Of a stretch of 64,000 bases of DNA, positions 27,570 through 35,203 are shown in pieces (positions within the stretch are counted from its first letter, which is position 1; the number at the start of each line of letters is the position of its first letter). The stretch lies in the NCBI RefSeq assembly GCF_013128195.2, contig NZ_CP053452.2, forward strand, positions 992,001-1,056,000. The letters are read 5' to 3'. A program made the position numbers and the translations under genes. Source of the stretch: Frigoriglobus tundricola. GTDB taxonomy: Bacteria > Planctomycetota > Planctomycetia > Gemmatales > Gemmataceae. The notes beneath the pieces are model-generated. The model saw only the letters and a program-made list of their open reading frames with translations, made no database searches and was not told the origin of the DNA.

Positions 27570-28595
27570 ATGCGAGTGATCTGGAACCCGAAGCACGCGG
27601 ACCACGCCGCGCCCGGCGAGTGGGAGGGCGGCGCGGTCATCCCGTGCTACGAAGCGCCGGAGCGGCTCGGGCTGATCCGCGCCGCGCTGGACGCGGCCGG
27701 CGGGTTCACGTTCGAGGAACCGGCCCGGCCGAGCGAGGAGGTGCTCGCCGGCGCTCACGACCCGGCCTACGTCACCTACCTGCGGGAGGCCAGCGCCGAG
27801 GCGCGGCGCGCCCGCGACCCGGCCGCGAAGCAACTGTGGCCCACCGTGTTCCCGTTCGGGCCGAACCCGCGGGCGACCGGCGCCCGCGCCCTCCGGGGGC
27901 GGTACTGCTTCGACACGTACACGCCCATCCTCCCCGGCACGTTCGCCGCGGCGCTCGGCGGGGCCAACGCCGCGGCCCAGGCCGCGGACCTCGTCGCCGC
28001 GGGGACCGAACGCGCGGTGTACGTGCTGACGCGCCCGCCGGGCCACCACGCCGAGCCCGACCGGTGCGGCGGCTACTGCTACTTCAACAACGCCGCCGTC
28101 GCGGCGGAGCGGCTCTCGAAGCGCGGGCCGGTCGCGGTCCTCGATCTCGACGTCCACCACGGAAACGGCACGCAGCACATCTTCTACGCCCGCGCCGACG
28201 TGCTGACCGTTTCGGTCCACGGCGACCCGGCCGCGCTCTACCCGTTCTTCAGCGGCTTCGCGGACGAGACGGGCACCGGCACCGGGTTGGGCGCCAACCT
28301 CAACCTGCCCCTCCCGCACGGCACGGGGGTGAAGGAGTACCGGCCGGCACTCGCCACGGCCCTCGACGCCGTACGACGGTTCAAACCCGCGTTCCTGGTG
28401 TTCGCGTTCGGCGCCGATGCGCACGAAGCGGACCCGATCGGCGGGTTCAAACTGCCCACGAAGTTTTACACCGAGATGGGAGCCGCGGTGCGTGAATTGG
28501 GGCTGCCGACGGTGGTCGTGCAGGAGGGCGGGTACAACCCCGCGACCCTCGGCCCGTGCGTCGTGGAGGTGCTGAAAGGGCTGCACGCCGATTGA
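27570..28595 (+). CDS. Histone deacetylase family protein / acetylpolyamine amidohydrolase-like
   Basis: The 341-residue zinc hydrolase has RPPGHHAEPD, GGYCYFNNAAVAAERL, LDLDVHHGNGTQHIF (zinc and catalytic His/Asp) and FGADAHEADPIGGF (zinc Asp), plus a late EGGYNPATLG. The motifs are complete, so it is probably active in removing acetyl groups from an amine such as a polyamine. Protein targets such as HU cannot be excluded. The HU gene lies next to it on the opposite strand. Three 9-bp repeats replace the ribosome site. Confidence 0.9.
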   Translation: MRVIWNPKHADHAAPGEWEGGAVIPCYEAPERLGLIRAALDAAGGFTFEEPARPSEEVLAGAHDPAYVTYLREASAEARRARDPAAKQLWPTVFPFGPNPRATGARALRGRYCFDTYTPILPGTFAAALGGANAAAQAADLVAAGTERAVYVLTRPPGHHAEPDRCGGYCYFNNAAVAAERLSKRGPVAVLDLDVHHGNGTQHIFYARADVLTVSVHGDPAALYPFFSGFADETGTGTGLGANLNLPLPHGTGVKEYRPALATALDAVRRFKPAFLVFAFGADAHEADPIGGFKLPTKFYTEMGAAVRELGLPTVVVQEGGYNPATLGPCVVEVLKGLHAD

Positions 28596-28695
28596 GCCGG
28601 TCGTACCGCTCGTACACTGGCAGCCGGCGCGAGCCGGGCACCCGTGAAGCCAAGTGGCGGGGATTCGTAATCAAAGCCGGTTGATCCGGCATTCT

Positions 28696-28770
28696 TTCTG
28701 TAACCGGCCTCTGTGAGGCCGGTACGATGGGAGTGGCGCCGCTCCGGCCTCTCAAAGGCCGGCTACAGAA
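28696..28770. repeat. Inverted repeat of CCGGCCTCT hairpins
   Basis: TCTGTAACCGGCCTCTGTGA near 28696 pairs with the region ending GGCCGGCTACAGA near 28770, with a few mismatches. Each arm also folds on itself. It lies between the convergent deacetylase (28595) and HU (28846) genes and may act as a terminator. Confidence 0.65.
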
Positions 28771-28845
28771 GACGTGTCCCGCGGGGCGATCGATACCAGG
28801 ACTCATCGACCCGATCCGGTATCACCGACCCAGCGGGGGCCGGGG

Positions 28846-29190
28846 TCACGCGAGCGCGGTCTTGATGGCCTTGATGGGGCGGATGTTCACCTTGTTGTAC
28901 GCCGGCTTGTCCTTGGTGACGTATTCCGTCTTGGTCAGCGGGTTGATCTTCTTCTCCCCGCCCTTCTTGGCCTCGACCTTCGTCAGCGTCATCCGGGCCA
29001 GGCCGGGGAACACGAACTTGCCCGGCCCCTTCAGTTGTTCGGTCACCGTATCGACCAGCGTCGTCAACACGGCGTCCACCTGCTTCTTGCTCAGCTCCGT
29101 CTTCTCCGCGAGGTGCGCGACGAGTTGGGACTTCGTCAGCGCCTTCTTCACGACCGCCTTTTTCGCAGCGCCCTTTGCCGCCTTCGCCAT
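28846..29190 (-). CDS. HU family DNA-binding protein with basic N-terminal extension
   Basis: The 114-residue product is an HU/IHF-type nucleoid protein. The helical dimer part is LTKSQLVAHLAEKTELSKKQ, then VDAVLTTLVDTVTEQL, and the GKFVFPGLARMTLTKVEAKK arm region follows. About 18 residues of Lys/Ala-rich sequence (MAKAAKGAAKKAVVKKA) precede the fold, somewhat like a histone tail. The usual arm tip is altered (KKINPLTKTEYVTKDKPAYN). It binds and bends DNA. GGAG lies 8 bases before the ATG, and a good promoter candidate is upstream. Confidence 0.9.
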   Translation of the reverse strand: MAKAAKGAAKKAVVKKALTKSQLVAHLAEKTELSKKQVDAVLTTLVDTVTEQLKGPGKFVFPGLARMTLTKVEAKKGGEKKINPLTKTEYVTKDKPAYNKVNIRPIKAIKTALA

Positions 29191-29235
29191 GTCTGGGTCT
29201 CCGGTATGGGAATCGGGAAACGCGAATCTGCTGAA

Positions 29236-29264
29236 AACTAAGGGGTTTCGTCGGGTGTTGTCAA
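29236..29264 (-). promoter_or_regulatory. Sigma70-type promoter candidate for the HU gene
   Basis: Read on the minus strand, TTGACA (29259-29264) and TTAGTT (29236-29241) are separated by 17 bases. The region is A/T-rich relative to its surroundings and ends 45 bases before the HU ATG. The -35 hexamer lies in the palindrome GTTGTCAACAAC. Confidence 0.45.
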
Positions 29265-29488
29265 CAACACAACGCGAATTCCCCTGAAATATCGGGCATT
29301 TTCTCGCGAACAGGGCCGTCAGGTGCGATTTCGACCGGTATTTTCGGGCTTCTGCGCCCGCACACACGCTATTCGCGCCACCACCCACCGCCGCACCCAC
29401 GAACCGCACTCGGCCGGTGAACGTCATGTATTGGGGCCGGATTATTACGATCATTTCGGTTATTCTGATTGTTACGGGGGGTCCAGCA

Positions 29489-30322
29489 ATGAACATCTTC
29501 TCTCGGGTGTCCGTGTTCGCACTGGGGCCGCTCGTCGGCTCGGCGTGTCGGGCGGCCGGGCTGTCCGTCGTCGCCGACGGCACGGCCGCCGTCTCGCGCT
29601 TCCTCGCGGAGCGCCTCACCGACCAGAGCCTGCGCGTGACCGACGCGCTCGCCCGCGCCTCGGACCAGGCGTGGCGCACGCTCGAACTCGCGCTCGCGGG
29701 CGAATCGGTTCTCAGCGCGGCGGACCGCGCCGACGACCGCGCGTTCCGTGAGCAGGTGCGGCTGTTCCTGTTGAACGCCCAGTTCGGCGGCCGGGCGGCG
29801 GCCGACCGCGGGTTCGGCGCGCGGTGCCTGACCGAACTGCGCGCGCGCGCGACGGCGGGGTGCTGGGCGGCGCCACCGACCCGGCCGCGCTGGCGGCGCG
29901 GCTGGGCGACCTGACGCGGTTCAACGACCCGGCGGCTTGTGGCCGCGCAGTGGGCGCTGGCCGACGAACTGGCCGCCGACTTCGCGGCCCGCGGGCTTAC
30001 GGGCGCTGGCGGCGTTCGTCGCCCTGCGCCCGGCGGCCGACCCGGCGGCGGTGCCGCTGCTGGCGGTCGCGGTGCGGTTCCACTTTCGCCGCGCCGTCGA
30101 GGACGACCCGCGACTGTTCCAGGGGCTCGCGTTCGTGCAGTTGGGCGCATCGGTAAGGCGCAAGAGGACGGCGCCGCCGCGCTCGCGGAACTCATGTCGC
30201 GCTACGTGGAGCGGCTCGAAACGCGGCTCGGCGAGCTGAAGGACACCGCACTCACCACCCGCGCCGAGGTGCGGGAGCTGCGCGCACAATCACACAGAGC
30301 CGCTCGGCGAGCGGGGGCGTAA
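29489..30322 (+). pseudogene. Decayed helical protein gene with several frameshifts
   Basis: The reading frame starts at ATG 29489 (NIFSRVSVFALGPLVGSACR) and runs to about 29860 (ARCLTELRARAT). It then continues in other frames: GVLGGATDPAALAARLGDLT, then AAQWALADELAADFAARGL, then ALAAFVALRPAADPAAVPLL to LFQGLAFVQLGAS, then AAALAELMSRYVERLETRL to a stop at 30322. Joined, these pieces give a coherent Ala/Arg-rich helical protein, so at least four indels have broken it. Its last bases lie in a palindrome (30303-30331). The original function is unknown. Confidence 0.75.
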
Positions 30323-30455
30323 GCCCCCGAGGAAACGAACACGAATACGGATCTCTCGTACACGAACCCGGAGCGTTTTAACCCGGACGAGGAACCGGAA
30401 CTCGTCGTCCCAGCGCACACTCGGGACTCGGGGGCTTACGCCCCCGCTCGCCGAG
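30303..30455. repeat. Perfect 29-bp inverted repeat, GGGGGCGTAAGCCCCC family
   Basis: Arms 30303-30331 and 30427-30455 are exact reverse complements with a 95-base spacer. Each arm is itself palindromic around GGGGGCGTAAGCCCCC. It separates the two decayed genes. The palindrome at 54015-54087 has a related arm. Confidence 0.9.
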
Positions 30456-31332
30456 ACCGCGCACCGCCCTCCTCGCCCACACCGGCGCGGTCGCGTGCCT
30501 CGCGGTCTCGCCCGACGGCACCCGCGCCGTCAGCGGCGGCGCGGACCACGGCCTGTGGGTCTGGGACCTCGTCGCCCGCCGCGAGCTGCGGTGCCTCGCC
30601 GGCCACCGCGACCGCGTGTGCTGCGTCGCGTTCAGCCCGGACGGCCGGCGCGTGCTGTCGAGCGCACTGGACCAGTCGGTGCGGCTGTGGGACCTGGACG
30701 CGGGGATGGAGCTGAAGTGCTTCGACCGCCAGACGAACCGCTCGGTCGCGTTCAGCCCGGACGGCAGGACCGCGCTGTGCGGCGCGCTGTACGACGGCAA
30801 GCTGCGCCTCTTCGACGCGGCCACCGGCAAGGAGGTGAAGCGCCTCCCGGGGCACGCCGACTGGGTCGTGTGCGTGGCGTTCGCGGGCGACGGCAAGGTC
30901 GCGCTGTCCGGCGGGCTGGACAAGACCATCAAGTTGTGGGAGGTCGCGAGCGGCCGGTTGCTCCGCACCTTCAACTTGAAGAGCGTGGTGCTGTCGAGCG
31001 TCGCCTTCAGCCCCGACGGCTGGCGGGTGCTCTCGGCCGCTTCGGACGGGATCGTGCGCGGCTGGGACACGTTCACGGGCCAGGAGCTGTTCCGCCTCGT
31101 CGGCCACACGGACGCGGTCTCGTGCGTGACCGTTTCGCCCGACGGCGACCGGGCCGCCAGCGCGGGGCACGACGGCACCGTCCGGGTGTGGGACGTCCGA
31201 TTGAAGAAGGAGCTGCGCCGGTTCGAGGGGCACACGGGCAACGTGCTGTGCGTCGGCTTCGCCCCGGATGGCAGCGCGGTCCTGTCGGGCGGCGAGGACG
31301 GCGCCGTGCGGGTGTGGGAACTGGAGCCGTAA
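30456..31332 (+). pseudogene. WD40-repeat gene truncated at its 5' end
   Basis: The frame encodes a run of WD40 units: VACLAVSPDGTRAVSGGADH, VCCVAFSPDGRRVLSSALDQ, and so on to DGSAVLSGGEDGAVRVWELE. It is open from about 30382, but there is no ATG or GTG before a GTG at 30616, which falls inside a repeat unit. The frame emerges directly from the right arm of the palindrome. The most likely reading is a gene that lost its start; expression from 30616 (238 residues) is possible but would give an incomplete propeller. Confidence 0.7.
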
Positions 31333-31520
31333 CGAACCGGCCCGCCAGCCGCCGCCCCTTACGCAGCCCCGCGAGACGTTCTCAGCTCCCGGCGCCGGTG
31401 CGTGCGGGTTGGCACGCCCTTCGCCGGTTCCCCACCGGCGTCATTCGCCATTAGTCGTTTTCAACCGCCGCCCGGCGTCGTATCCTCTATAGCGATCACC
31501 CCATCACCAATGAGGCACCC

Positions 31521-33575
31521 ATGAGCGAGTTCACTGCGATCGACATCACGGCGATCAACACCATCCGCACACTCGCAATGGACGCGGTGCAGAAGGCCAA
31601 CTCCGGGCACCCCGGCGCGCCGATGGGCCTGGCGCCGGTCGCGTACGTGCTGTGGAACAAGTTCCTCAACTACGACCCGGCCGACCCGATGTGGCCGAAC
31701 CGCGACCGGTTCGTGCTCTCCAACGGCCACGCGTCGATGCTCCTGTACTCGCTCATCCACCTCGCACAGGTCAAGAACGTCGATCACCACGGCAAGGTGC
31801 TGGACGAGCCCTCGCTGCCGATCGACCAGTTGAAGCAGTTCCGCCAGTTGAACAGCAAGACCCCGGGCCACCCGGAACACGAGTACACCGCGGGCGTCGA
31901 GACCACGACGGGGCCGCTCGGGCAGGGCGTCGGCAACGCGGTCGGCATGGCGATCGCGCAGAAGTGGCGGGCCGCGCACTACGGCCGCCCCGGCTTCGAG
32001 GCGCTGTTCGACCACCGGGTGTACGCGATCTGCGGCGACGGGTGCATGATGGAGGGCGTCGCCAGCGAGGCCGCGTCGCTCGCCGGGCACCTCAAGCTCA
32101 ACAACCTCACGCTCATCTACGACGACAACGGCATCACCATCGACGGGCACACGAACCTCGCGTTCAGCGAGGACGTGCCGGCCCGGTTCGCGGCCTACGG
32201 CTGGAACGTGCTCCGCGTCACCGACGGCAACGACGTCGACGGCATGGCGAAGGCCATTGAGGCGTCGAAGCACGCCGACCGCCCGACGTTCATCGCGCTC
32301 AAGACGGTCATCGGCTACGGGTCGCCGCACAAGGCCGACACGCACGCCGCGCACGGCGAGCCGCTCGGCGCCGACGAGATCAAGCTGACCAAGAAGGCCT
32401 ACGGCTGGCCCGAGGACTCGTCGTTCCTCGTCCCGGACGGCGTGTACGACCGGTTCAAGCAGGGCATCGGGGCGCGCGGCGCCGCCGCCCACGCCGCGTG
32501 GCACAAGCTGATGTCCGATTACAAGGCGAAGTTCCCGAAGGAGGCCGCGGAACTCGACGCCGTGGAGCAGCGCGGCCTCCCCGCCGGCTGGGACAAGGAC
32601 ATCCCGGTGTTCCCGGCCGACGCGAAGGGCCTCGCCACCCGGGACAGCTCCGGCACGGTCCTCAACGCCATCGCCAAGAACGTGCCGTGGATCGTCGGCG
32701 GGTCGGCGGACCTGAACCCGTCCACGAAGACGTTCATGAAGTTCCCGGAGGCCGGCGTGTTCTCGGCCAAGACGCCCGGCGGCCGGAACGTCCACTTCGG
32801 CGTGCGCGAGCACGGCATGGGCGCGATCATGAACGGCATGGCGCTCTCGGGCCTCCGCTCCTACGGCTCCGGGTTCCTCATCTTCTCCGACTACGGCCGC
32901 CCGCCGATCCGCCTGGCCGCGATCATGAACCTGCCGGTGCTGTACGTGTTCACGCACGACTCCATCGGGGTCGGCGAGGACGGCCCGACCCACCAGCCGA
33001 TCGAGCAGCTCATGTCGCTGCGGGCCATCCCGCACCTGATCGTGATCCGCCCCGGCGACGCCAACGAGGTGGCCGAGGCGTACAAGTACGCGCTTCAAGA
33101 GAAGCACCACCCGGTGGTGTTCGCGATGACGCGGCAGCCGCTGCCGACGCTCGACCGCACCAAGTACGCGCCGGCGTCGGGGCTGGCGAAGGGCGGGTAC
33201 GCGCTGAACGACGTGCCGCACCCGGACCTGCTCCTCATCGCCACCGGGAGCGAGGTGGCGCTGGCGCTGGAGGCCGGCGAGAAGCTCGCCGCCGAGGGCA
33301 TCAAGGCGCGGGTCGTGAGCCTGCCGTCGTGGGAGCTGTTCGAGAAGCAGGACCCGGCGTACCGCGACAGCGTGATCCCGCCGACCGTGACGGCCCGCGT
33401 GTGCGTCGAAATGGGCGGGGCGTTCGGGTGGGAGCGGTACGCGGGCCGCACCGGGGCCGTCATCGGGATGCGGTCGTTCGGCGCGTCGGCCCCGTTAAAG
33501 GACCTGCTGAAACACTTCGGCTTCACGGTAGAAGCCGTTGTAAAGGCCGCGAAGGAGCAAGTGGGTAAGAAGTGA
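31521..33575 (+). CDS. tkt: Transketolase
   Basis: This 684-residue thiamine-diphosphate enzyme of the pentose phosphate and Calvin-type pathways transfers two-carbon units between sugar phosphates. Family motifs are intact: [28 protein letters not shown], the cofactor motif [18 protein letters not shown] to DDNGITIDG, and [16 protein letters not shown] in the pyrimidine-binding domain. The C-terminal domain has [16 protein letters not shown]. Length is normal for the family. GAGG lies 5 bases before the ATG. A strong hairpin follows the stop. Confidence 0.97.
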   Translation: MSEFTAIDITAINTIRTLAMDAVQKANSGHPGAPMGLAPVAYVLWNKFLNYDPADPMWPNRDRFVLSNGHASMLLYSLIHLAQVKNVDHHGKVLDEPSLPIDQLKQFRQLNSKTPGHPEHEYTAGVETTTGPLGQGVGNAVGMAIAQKWRAAHYGRPGFEALFDHRVYAICGDGCMMEGVASEAASLAGHLKLNNLTLIYDDNGITIDGHTNLAFSEDVPARFAAYGWNVLRVTDGNDVDGMAKAIEASKHADRPTFIALKTVIGYGSPHKADTHAAHGEPLGADEIKLTKKAYGWPEDSSFLVPDGVYDRFKQGIGARGAAAHAAWHKLMSDYKAKFPKEAAELDAVEQRGLPAGWDKDIPVFPADAKGLATRDSSGTVLNAIAKNVPWIVGGSADLNPSTKTFMKFPEAGVFSAKTPGGRNVHFGVREHGMGAIMNGMALSGLRSYGSGFLIFSDYGRPPIRLAAIMNLPVLYVFTHDSIGVGEDGPTHQPIEQLMSLRAIPHLIVIRPGDANEVAEAYKYALQEKHHPVVFAMTRQPLPTLDRTKYAPASGLAKGGYALNDVPHPDLLLIATGSEVALALEAGEKLAAEGIKARVVSLPSWELFEKQDPAYRDSVIPPTVTARVCVEMGGAFGWERYAGRTGAVIGMRSFGASAPLKDLLKHFGFTVEAVVKAAKEQVGKK

Positions 33576-33583
33576 CGCTCCGG

Positions 33584-33613
33584 GCGAACTCCGCCCGCAT
33601 GGGCGGAGTTCGC
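33584..33613. terminator. Perfect stem-loop between convergent tkt and STAS genes
   Basis: GCGAACTCCGCCC (33584-33596) and its complement (33601-33613) leave a 4-base loop. It lies 8 bases after the tkt stop and immediately before the opposing stop at 33614, so it can serve both genes. Confidence 0.75.
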
Positions 33614-33973
33614 TCAAATGTTCGTCGCTTCCAGCGCCGCGTCGCGCGTCGGGTACAGCGGAATCACCCGAGTCAGCTTCGTCATCTCCAGCAGCGACTT
33701 CAGCTCCGGCGAGGGGCTGCACAGCGTCACCCGCCCCTGCCCCTTCACCTGGTTCTGAAGGCCCAGGAACAGCCGCAGGCCGAGGCTGCCGGCGTGCTCC
33801 AGGTCGCTCAGGTCGAAAACGAACCGCCGCAGACCGGCGTGGAACACTTCCTGAACCTGCGGGTGAAGCTCCTCGACCGCCTCGGGGTCCAACTTGCCGA
33901 CCAGCGCGATGATGACGGCACGGTTGTCCGGCGTGAACTCGAACTGACATCCGAACGCGGGCGGCTTCGACAT
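33614..33973 (-). CDS. STAS-domain protein (anti-sigma factor antagonist-like)
   Basis: The 119-residue product is a single STAS domain: VIIALVGKLDPEAVEELHPQ, then RRFVFDLSDLEHAGSLGLRL with the Ser region of the phosphorylatable site, and VTLCSPSPELKSLLEMTKL. Such proteins bind anti-sigma kinases or serve in other phospho-switches. No anti-sigma or phosphatase gene is near. GAGG lies 6 bases before the ATG at 33973. The gene converges with tkt across a terminator. Confidence 0.88.
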   Translation of the reverse strand: MSKPPAFGCQFEFTPDNRAVIIALVGKLDPEAVEELHPQVQEVFHAGLRRFVFDLSDLEHAGSLGLRLFLGLQNQVKGQGRVTLCSPSPELKSLLEMTKLTRVIPLYPTRDAALEATNI

Positions 33974-34081
33974 GATGGCCTCAAGTTGGTACACACGCGC
34001 GCCCGCACTGGTACGGGCACAGAGCCTTCGCCGACCTGTTTGGAGTATAACGGACAGTTCCACCGCTTCGGAGTGCCGCCG

Positions 34082-35077
34082 ATGAACACCGCGCTCGCTT
34101 TGTGTCTCGTGGCGCTGCCAAAAATCGCGCCCGCCCCGAAACCGACCGTCCTCGAACTCCGGACCGCGGTCACGGCGGCCTTCGCGCCGCTCAAAAAGGG
34201 GGCGAACGGGCACGCCGAACAGAAGACGTGCTTCGCGTGCCACAACCAGGCGCCGCCGCTGCTGGCGTTCGCGACCGCGAAGGGCCAGGGGTTCGACGTG
34301 CCCGCGGACCTGTTCGCGTCGCAAGCCGAACACATCGTCGGGTTCCTCGAATCGAACCGCGAGCGGTTCAAGGACGGCCGCGGCACCGGCGGCGCCGCGG
34401 CCACCGCGAGTTACGCGCTGTACGCGCTCGAACTCGCCGGGCACAAGGCCGACGCCACCACTGCGGCCGTCGTCGAATACCTGCTCAACACCCAGGCCGA
34501 CCGCGACCACTGGCGGACGACCTCGAACCGCCCGCCAACGGAGGCGAGCGACTTCACCACGACGTACCTCGCGTTACGGGCGCTCCGCGTGTGGGCGCCC
34601 GCGGCATCCCTCGACGCCGCGAAGGTCGCGAAGCGCATCGAGAGCGCCCGCGGGTGGCTCGTGAAGGCGCCGGCCAAGGACACGGAGGACCGCGTTTTCC
34701 GGTTGCTCGGCCTGAAGGAGGCGGCGGGCGCGAAGGACGTGGCCGCGGCCGCGTGGGAGCTGCTGCAAGCGCAGCGGGCCGACGGCGGATGGTCACAGCT
34801 CGACGGCGGGGCGAGCGACGCCTACGCGACCGGTTCGGCCCTGGTCGCGCTGCACCAGGCCGGGAAACTCAAGGCCGATGCGCCGGCGTACCGTGCCGGA
34901 CTGGTTTACCTGTTGAAGACCCAGCGCGCGGACGGGACGTGGTACGTCAAATCGCGGAGCCGGCCGTTCCAGCCGTACTACGAGAGCGGGTTCCCGCACG
35001 AGAAGGACCAGTTCATCTCGATCGCCGCCAGCGGGTGGGCGACCTCTGCACTGGCACTGGCTGTGGAGAAAAAGTAG
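34082..35077 (+). CDS. Exported CxxCH protein with prenyltransferase/squalene-cyclase-type repeats
   Basis: The 331-residue product has an N-terminal hydrophobic stretch (MNTALALCLVALP). A single haem-binding CxxCH follows (TCFACHNQ, Cys50-Cys53-His54). Alpha-barrel repeats of the prenyltransferase/terpene-cyclase fold come next, seen as WELLQAQRADGGWSQLDGG and VYLLKTQRADGTWYVKSRSR. The cyclase acid motif DxDD is absent, so it is unlikely to be a squalene cyclase. It may be an electron-transfer or binding protein. GGAG lies 8 bases before the ATG. It is divergent from the STAS gene. Confidence 0.82.
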   Translation: MNTALALCLVALPKIAPAPKPTVLELRTAVTAAFAPLKKGANGHAEQKTCFACHNQAPPLLAFATAKGQGFDVPADLFASQAEHIVGFLESNRERFKDGRGTGGAAATASYALYALELAGHKADATTAAVVEYLLNTQADRDHWRTTSNRPPTEASDFTTTYLALRALRVWAPAASLDAAKVAKRIESARGWLVKAPAKDTEDRVFRLLGLKEAAGAKDVAAAAWELLQAQRADGGWSQLDGGASDAYATGSALVALHQAGKLKADAPAYRAGLVYLLKTQRADGTWYVKSRSRPFQPYYESGFPHEKDQFISIAASGWATSALALAVEKK

Positions 35078-35084
35078 GTCACTC

Positions 35085-35196
35085 GGGTGGCCGACTGTCT
35101 CCGACAGTCGGTGGTCACCCCCTGCTCTCGCCATGCCGTTCTTGTCGAAGTGATCTCAAGCCCACCGCGGTCGCTGTCGGAGACAGCGACCCACCC
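35085..35196. repeat. Inverted repeat with GACTGTCTCCGACAGTC hairpins
   Basis: The left hairpin (around 35092-35111) and the right hairpin (GTCGCTGTCGGAGACAGCGA, around 35170-35190) are each palindromic and also pair imperfectly with each other. It lies between the convergent CxxCH and yidC genes. A related pair occurs at about 63490-63595. Confidence 0.75.
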
Positions 35197-35203
35197 AAAA
35201 TTC

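Noticed and set aside
34082..35077. Squalene-hopene cyclase
   Set aside because: Repeat style fits, but the protein is half the usual length and lacks the DxDD acid motif.
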